From positions 1 to 11,064 of the forward strand of contig JAFMIS010000042.1 in the NCBI GenBank assembly GCA_017853915.1: a DNA stretch of 11,064 bases, given 5' to 3'. A program made the position numbers and the translations under genes. A model generated the notes under the pieces. It searched no databases. It had not been told where the DNA came from and worked only from the letters and a program-made list of their open reading frames with translations. This DNA comes from a bacterium. Lineage in GTDB: Bacteria > Bdellovibrionota_C > UBA2361 > OMII01. Of the stretch, positions 7,552-11,064 are shown one piece after another; the stretch's first letter is position 1, and every line of letters begins with the position of its first letter.

Positions 7552-7619
7552 CACGCCGTTGGCGCGAGATTGGAAGTTGCGGGTGGCCAGGGTCACCGAT
7601 ATCCTACCAGCGCAGCTTT

Positions 7620-8906
7620 ATGTTTCAATCATCTCGATATCTTCTGGCCACTGTGCTAGCCGTTCTGTGCTCAGCTGTCTGCATGGAGCGAGGATGGGGC
7701 ACTCCGTCCTCGCTGGGGGCCCGTTTCCGCTCCGAATATATCCGCCTCAGAAATGTGGATCCGAGCGGCCGAGACGCTATGTATCGGAAGGAATGGGAGG
7801 TTCTTGCCACCGGTATTCGAAGCATTTTAACCTCTAACATCTCTGAAAATGACAAATCGCGATTGCGAATTATCTCTGCTGATACCCATCTGCGTTTGTT
7901 TCGAGCTACCAGGCAACGCGCCTACCTGACCGCTGCCACAGACTCCCTTGTTCCCTTAGTAGCTCGAAGAACGAACGAGACCTCTCCTGAGATCTTGAGT
8001 GAGGCCTTTCTGTTAATGGGGGACATACAGATCAGTGGTGCCGGCATAGGCGAGGCAGCATCGTCATGGTACCAGAAATCAGTGGAGGCTGGGGGCGCCG
8101 CTGGTCGAGTTGCTCAACAAAGGCTTATCGGGGTATCGAACGGAACGTTCTCGCGTTTTATTCCATCTTCGGACCTCGAGAGTCCACGGCTACTAAGGGA
8201 CTCAAACTCAGATCCCCGTCGAAAGAACGCTCCGATTCTTGTTATCGATCCCGGCCATGGTGGCGCGGATGCGGGAGCTCTGGGGCTCTCGGGGGAACAG
8301 GAGAAAGAGATCACTCTTGATGTCGCGCGGCGGGTGAAGACTCTCTTAGAGAAGAAATACGGATACCGTGTCTATCTGACACGAGAGCACGATCTCTTCG
8401 TTCCTCTTGCTCGGCGGACCGCTTTCGCCAACCGCAAGGATGCCGCTTCCTTTATCAGTCTCCACGTAAACGCCTCCGCGGCACACGATGCCGATGGGCT
8501 CGAGGCATACTACCTTGATAACACAAACGACGAGGCAAGCCGCAAACTCGCCGAGCGGGAGAACGGAATAGCTCACGGAGAGAGCCTCGACGATCTCTCC
8601 TTTATGCTAAGTGACCTGATCCAATCGGGTAAGCTTGAGGACTCGATTATTCTGACTCGATCAATTGAGGGCTCTCTAAAGAAAAAGATAGTTAAGCATG
8701 GTCAAGGACTGCGCTCACTCGGTGTAAAAAAGGGGCCATTCTTTGTGCTTGTAGGCGCCCACATGCCGTGTTCGCTGATAGAGATGTTCTTTATTGACCA
8801 CCCTCATGACGGTCAACTACTCCGTCAGGAACAATTCCGCTCCGCCCTTGCTACCGGAATCGCGGATGGCATACGCTCGTTCCTTGAACGCACGTCCGGG
8901 AACTAG
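7620..8906 (+). CDS. N-acetylmuramoyl-L-alanine amidase (Amidase_3, AmiC-like)
   Basis: This periplasmic zinc enzyme cleaves the bond between N-acetylmuramic acid and L-alanine in peptidoglycan and usually acts in daughter-cell separation. The 428-residue product starts with a signal peptide (hydrophobic core at about 7-21). A helical region at about 35-175, resembling tetratricopeptide-type helices, replaces the AMIN domain found in E. coli AmiC. The catalytic domain (about 205-425) carries the zinc ligands H213 in VIDPGHGG, E228 in EKEITL and H282 in SLHVNA, and the catalytic E388 in LIEMFF. The segment between H282 and E388 is long enough to hold the autoinhibitory helix known from AmiB/AmiC. 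The ATG at 7620 has a weak ribosome binding site, but no alternative start lies nearby. It follows mutS by 68 bases without an obvious terminator, so they are probably cotranscribed. Confidence 0.93.
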   Translation: MFQSSRYLLATVLAVLCSAVCMERGWGTPSSLGARFRSEYIRLRNVDPSGRDAMYRKEWEVLATGIRSILTSNISENDKSRLRIISADTHLRLFRATRQRAYLTAATDSLVPLVARRTNETSPEILSEAFLLMGDIQISGAGIGEAASSWYQKSVEAGGAAGRVAQQRLIGVSNGTFSRFIPSSDLESPRLLRDSNSDPRRKNAPILVIDPGHGGADAGALGLSGEQEKEITLDVARRVKTLLEKKYGYRVYLTREHDLFVPLARRTAFANRKDAASFISLHVNASAAHDADGLEAYYLDNTNDEASRKLAERENGIAHGESLDDLSFMLSDLIQSGKLEDSIILTRSIEGSLKKKIVKHGQGLRSLGVKKGPFFVLVGAHMPCSLIEMFFIDHPHDGQLLRQEQFRSALATGIADGIRSFLERTSGN

Positions 8907-8994
8907 TATCGTCGTCAAGAGGCCCTTAATAAGCGGCGATAGTTTGGTTACGTGGAGGGCGTCGCGATCGGACCCAAAGTTTCGCGCGATGAAA

Positions 8995-9029
8995 ACCTCT
9001 CGCGCCTCAGAGGTCTGTGACTAGGCGCG
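8995..9029 (+). promoter_or_regulatory. Competing hairpins before the metallo-hydrolase gene
   Basis: ACCTCT (8995-9000) pairs with AGAGGT (9009-9014), with CGCGCCTC as loop. The CGCGCC in that loop (9001-9006) is also fully complementary to GGCGCG (9024-9029), and its first five bases to GCGCG at 8984-8988. The pairings exclude one another or would form a tight pseudoknot. The element ends 14 bases before the ribosome binding site (GAGG, 9044-9047) of the next gene, so it could affect translation. It lies in the 150-base gap after the amidase gene. No matching riboswitch family is recognised, and chance in GC-rich DNA is possible. Confidence 0.3.
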
Positions 9030-9056
9030 GAAAATTTATGGATGAGGCCGAACACC

Positions 9057-9695
9057 ATGCTCGATATTATAACCATTCCAGTTACGCTCTTTGAGCAAAA
9101 CGCGCGCGTCGTAGCGTGTTCAGTCACCAAGCAAGCTGTGATCGTGGACCCCGGTGGTGAACCTGACGCGATTCGCACAGCGCTCACAAAGGCTGGGTAC
9201 TCGTGCGTGGGAATTTGGCTCACACACTCGCACCTCGATCACTGTGGGGCGGTGAAGCCACTTCTAGACCACTACAAGGTTCCCTTGGTCGCCCACCCGG
9301 TGGAAGAGGTGATGCGATCACGGGTAGACCAGATCGCTCAGATGTATGGGCTGCCGCCAGGAGAATTTTTGAATTGCCCAGAGCCGAGCCAAGCGATTCG
9401 GGGAGGGGAATCACTACCGCTTGGCCAGCACGTGGCCGAAGTCCTATTTGTGCCTGGTCACTCACCGGGCCATGTCGCGTTCTACTTCCGCGCAGAGGGA
9501 ACTCTCTTAAGCGGGGACTGCCTCTTTCAGGGCTCAATCGGTCGAACGGACCTACCGGGTGGCAGCCACGCCCAACTCATCACGAGCATCAAGGAGTCGA
9601 TCCTGTCGTTGCCTGACGAGACAAGAGTCCTCAGTGGGCACGGGCCTGAGACCTCTGTCGGAGTTGAACGGCGCACCAATCCATTTCTGGTATAA
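9057..9695 (+). CDS. Metallo-beta-lactamase-fold hydrolase (glyoxalase II-like, YcbL type)
   Basis: This is a soluble binuclear metal hydrolase. Numbered from the ATG at 9057, the 212-residue protein has the family signature H57-x-H59-x-D61-H62 (THSHLDHCG), the further ligands H135 (PGHSPGH), D154 (SGDCLF) and H195 (SGHGPETS), and the GRTDLPGG loop typical of the short YcbL/GloB-like branch. Members of this branch hydrolyse thioesters such as S-lactoylglutathione, but they lack the C-terminal substrate-binding domain of true glyoxalase II, so the substrate is unknown. The start at 9057 is preferred because GAGG at 9044-9047 lies nine bases upstream; an in-frame ATG at 9042 would add five residues. 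It lies between the amidase gene and coaBC in the same orientation. Confidence 0.9.
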   Translation: MLDIITIPVTLFEQNARVVACSVTKQAVIVDPGGEPDAIRTALTKAGYSCVGIWLTHSHLDHCGAVKPLLDHYKVPLVAHPVEEVMRSRVDQIAQMYGLPPGEFLNCPEPSQAIRGGESLPLGQHVAEVLFVPGHSPGHVAFYFRAEGTLLSGDCLFQGSIGRTDLPGGSHAQLITSIKESILSLPDETRVLSGHGPETSVGVERRTNPFLV

Positions 9696-9696
9696 T
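9688..9696 (+). promoter_or_regulatory. Extended -10 promoter for coaBC
   Basis: TGGTATAAT is a perfect extended -10 element (TGn plus TATAAT). It overlaps the TAA stop codon (9693-9695) of the metallo-hydrolase gene. No good -35 lies 16-18 bases upstream (TTGAAC at 9664-9669 is 21 bases away), but extended -10 promoters do not require one. Transcription would begin near 9703, about 78 bases before coaBC. Confidence 0.6.
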
Positions 9697-9707
9697 TCGT
9701 TTTGCGA

Positions 9708-9725
9708 GTAGTTACGTGTAGTTAC
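9708..9725 (+). repeat. Tandem 8-base direct repeat, GTAGTTAC
   Basis: GTAGTTAC occurs at 9708-9715 and again at 9718-9725, separated by GT. The repeat period is therefore ten bases, about one helical turn. It starts about five bases downstream of the predicted transcription start from the extended -10 element. Two half-sites on the same DNA face could bind a regulator, but no binding protein is known here. Confidence 0.6.
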
Positions 9726-9780
9726 AAGCGACTCATGGCGCATTTACTACCCGACCGAAGGGGGGTACCCTTAAGAGGCT

Positions 9781-11055
9781 ATGACCCACAAGAACATAAG
9801 CGCTGGAAAACGCATCGTTTTGGGAGTTACCGGCTCAATTGCCTGCTACAAGGCTGCTGAACTCGCACGCTATTTCATGAAGCGAGGATGTGACGTCCGG
9901 GTAGTGATGACCGAGTCTGCTACCAAGTTTATAGCGCCACTTACTTTTGAAACCCTCACTCACAATCCCGTGGCCGTCAGCTTCTGGACTGAGACCCAGC
10001 CAGGCGCCATAGGGCACATCGAACTCGCTGACTGGGCTGATGCCGTGGTCGTGGCGCCGGCGACCGCTGATTGCGTCGCCAAGATGGCGTTCGGCATGGG
10101 AGAATCAAGTGTCCTCGCTGTAGTGCTCGCAACAAAAGCCCCCGTGATCGTAGCACCAGCTATGAATGTCAACATGTACGAGCACCCGCAGACGCAAGAG
10201 AATCTGCAGGCGTTACAAGCGCGCGGGGTAGCTATCGTTGAGCCAGAGGCAGGCGACCTCGCTTGTGGGTGGAGAGGAAAGGGGCGTTTGGCCTCCGCCA
10301 GGGAGATCTACCTTCAGACCCGTCGAGCCATGGGCCCGCAAGACCTGCTTGGGAAACGAGTACTCATCTCAGCCGGACCAACCCGAGAGGCGATCGATCC
10401 CGTTCGATACATATCTAATCGCTCCTCCGGAAAAATGGGGATCGCGCTCGCCAATGAAGCCTACATTCGAGGAGCCTCGGTCACCATGGTACACGGCCCC
10501 CTTCCTGGCGGACGTCCGAGCGTATCCCAGGACGTCGATTGTGTTGCAGTGACCTCAGCCGCTGAGATGTCAGAAGCTATTCAGACCCGTGTATTCGATG
10601 CCCCACGCTACAATCAGCCGGACATTGTAATCATGGCCGCCGCGGTGGCTGATTATCGTCCGGCCCATCCGGCTGCCGAAAAGATTAAAAAGACGACGAG
10701 CGATGATTCCCTTAGCCTTCATGCTAATGAAGATATACTCGCTTCGCTCGGTCGCCGCCGAGGCGAGGCTGCAAGCCCTCTCCTTGTCGGCTTCGCAGTT
10801 GAGACAGGCGAGCCTCACAAAGTGATCTCAGAGGCGCGCCACAAACTCTCGAGAAAAAATGTTGATATTGTTGTCGGCAACCTTGCCCAGGATGCATTTG
10901 ATCGCGATACGAATCAGGTCTGGATCGTTAATCGTCGCGGAACACTCAAGCACGTTTCGACGTGTAAAAAAATTACCGTAGCGAGAGAGATCCTCAATCA
11001 GGTGGTAGAAGACGTTGAGCCTGACACCCGAGAACCGGAACAACACCTTCACTAA
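9781..11055 (+). CDS. coaBC: Bifunctional phosphopantothenoylcysteine decarboxylase / phosphopantothenate-cysteine ligase
   Basis: CoaBC performs two steps of coenzyme A synthesis. The CoaB part joins cysteine to 4'-phosphopantothenate using CTP, and the CoaC part, an FMN flavoprotein, decarboxylates the product to 4'-phosphopantetheine. The CoaC domain (about 1-185) shows the nucleotide-binding GVTGSIACYKAAEL, the active-site H79 in GHIELADWAD, PAMN at 126-129 and the substrate-recognition C162 in LACGWRGKGR. The CoaB domain (about 188-405) shows SAGPTREAIDPVRYISNRSSG with N213, the AAVADYRP loop with D291, and the lysines of KIKK at 301-304. All key residues match E. coli CoaBC, and 424 residues is a normal length. 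The ATG at 9781 has AGAGG very close upstream (two-base gap), so initiation may be modest. The C-terminal tail is charged and ends nine bases before the window edge. Confidence 0.97.
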   Translation: MTHKNISAGKRIVLGVTGSIACYKAAELARYFMKRGCDVRVVMTESATKFIAPLTFETLTHNPVAVSFWTETQPGAIGHIELADWADAVVVAPATADCVAKMAFGMGESSVLAVVLATKAPVIVAPAMNVNMYEHPQTQENLQALQARGVAIVEPEAGDLACGWRGKGRLASAREIYLQTRRAMGPQDLLGKRVLISAGPTREAIDPVRYISNRSSGKMGIALANEAYIRGASVTMVHGPLPGGRPSVSQDVDCVAVTSAAEMSEAIQTRVFDAPRYNQPDIVIMAAAVADYRPAHPAAEKIKKTTSDDSLSLHANEDILASLGRRRGEAASPLLVGFAVETGEPHKVISEARHKLSRKNVDIVVGNLAQDAFDRDTNQVWIVNRRGTLKHVSTCKKITVAREILNQVVEDVEPDTREPEQHLH

Positions 11056-11064
11056 CCTAAAACC

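Overview
The window looks like chromosomal, housekeeping DNA from a Gram-negative bacterium of moderate GC (mid-50s percent, judged by eye). Exported envelope proteins, an AmiC-type periplasmic amidase, a six-domain ribosomal protein S1 and the order mutS / amidase / metallo-hydrolase / coaBC recall the former Deltaproteobacteria (Desulfobacterota, Bdellovibrionota, SAR324 and relatives). That placement is an inference from gene content, not a phylogenetic result. There are no transposase, integrase, CRISPR, tRNA, rRNA or phage genes, so this is core genome and not an accessory island.

Layout. Positions 1-126 are the last 41 codons of polynucleotide phosphorylase (pnp, S1 RNA-binding domain). 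An unrecognised exported protein (141-845) follows 14 bases later, probably cotranscribed. A 276-base gap then carries a sigma70-like promoter and two leader hairpins before rpsA (1122-2861), which ends in a textbook intrinsic terminator (2886-2914). The 275 bases after it hold no convincing gene but contain an RNA-foldable segment with alternative pairings (2930-2989). Next come an unrecognised protein with one hydrophobic segment (3190-4350) and, convergent with it, a stand-alone response-regulator receiver domain on the minus strand (4363-4764).

A divergent intergenic region (4765-4932), with overlapping terminator-like hairpins facing mutS, separates the receiver gene from a rightward cluster. 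This is mutS (mismatch repair ATPase), an exported N-acetylmuramoyl-L-alanine amidase with an Amidase_3 domain, a glyoxalase-II-like metallo-beta-lactamase-fold hydrolase, and the bifunctional coenzyme A biosynthesis gene coaBC. An extended -10 promoter overlapping the hydrolase stop codon, followed by a tandem 8-base repeat, suggests that coaBC also has its own promoter.

Functionally the window joins RNA turnover (PNPase), translation (S1), DNA repair (MutS), cell-wall splitting (amidase) and cofactor synthesis (CoaBC). I found no strong sign of a new multi-gene system. The items most worth a second look are the two unrecognised proteins and the structured non-coding segments before rpsA, after rpsA, before mutS and before the hydrolase gene.
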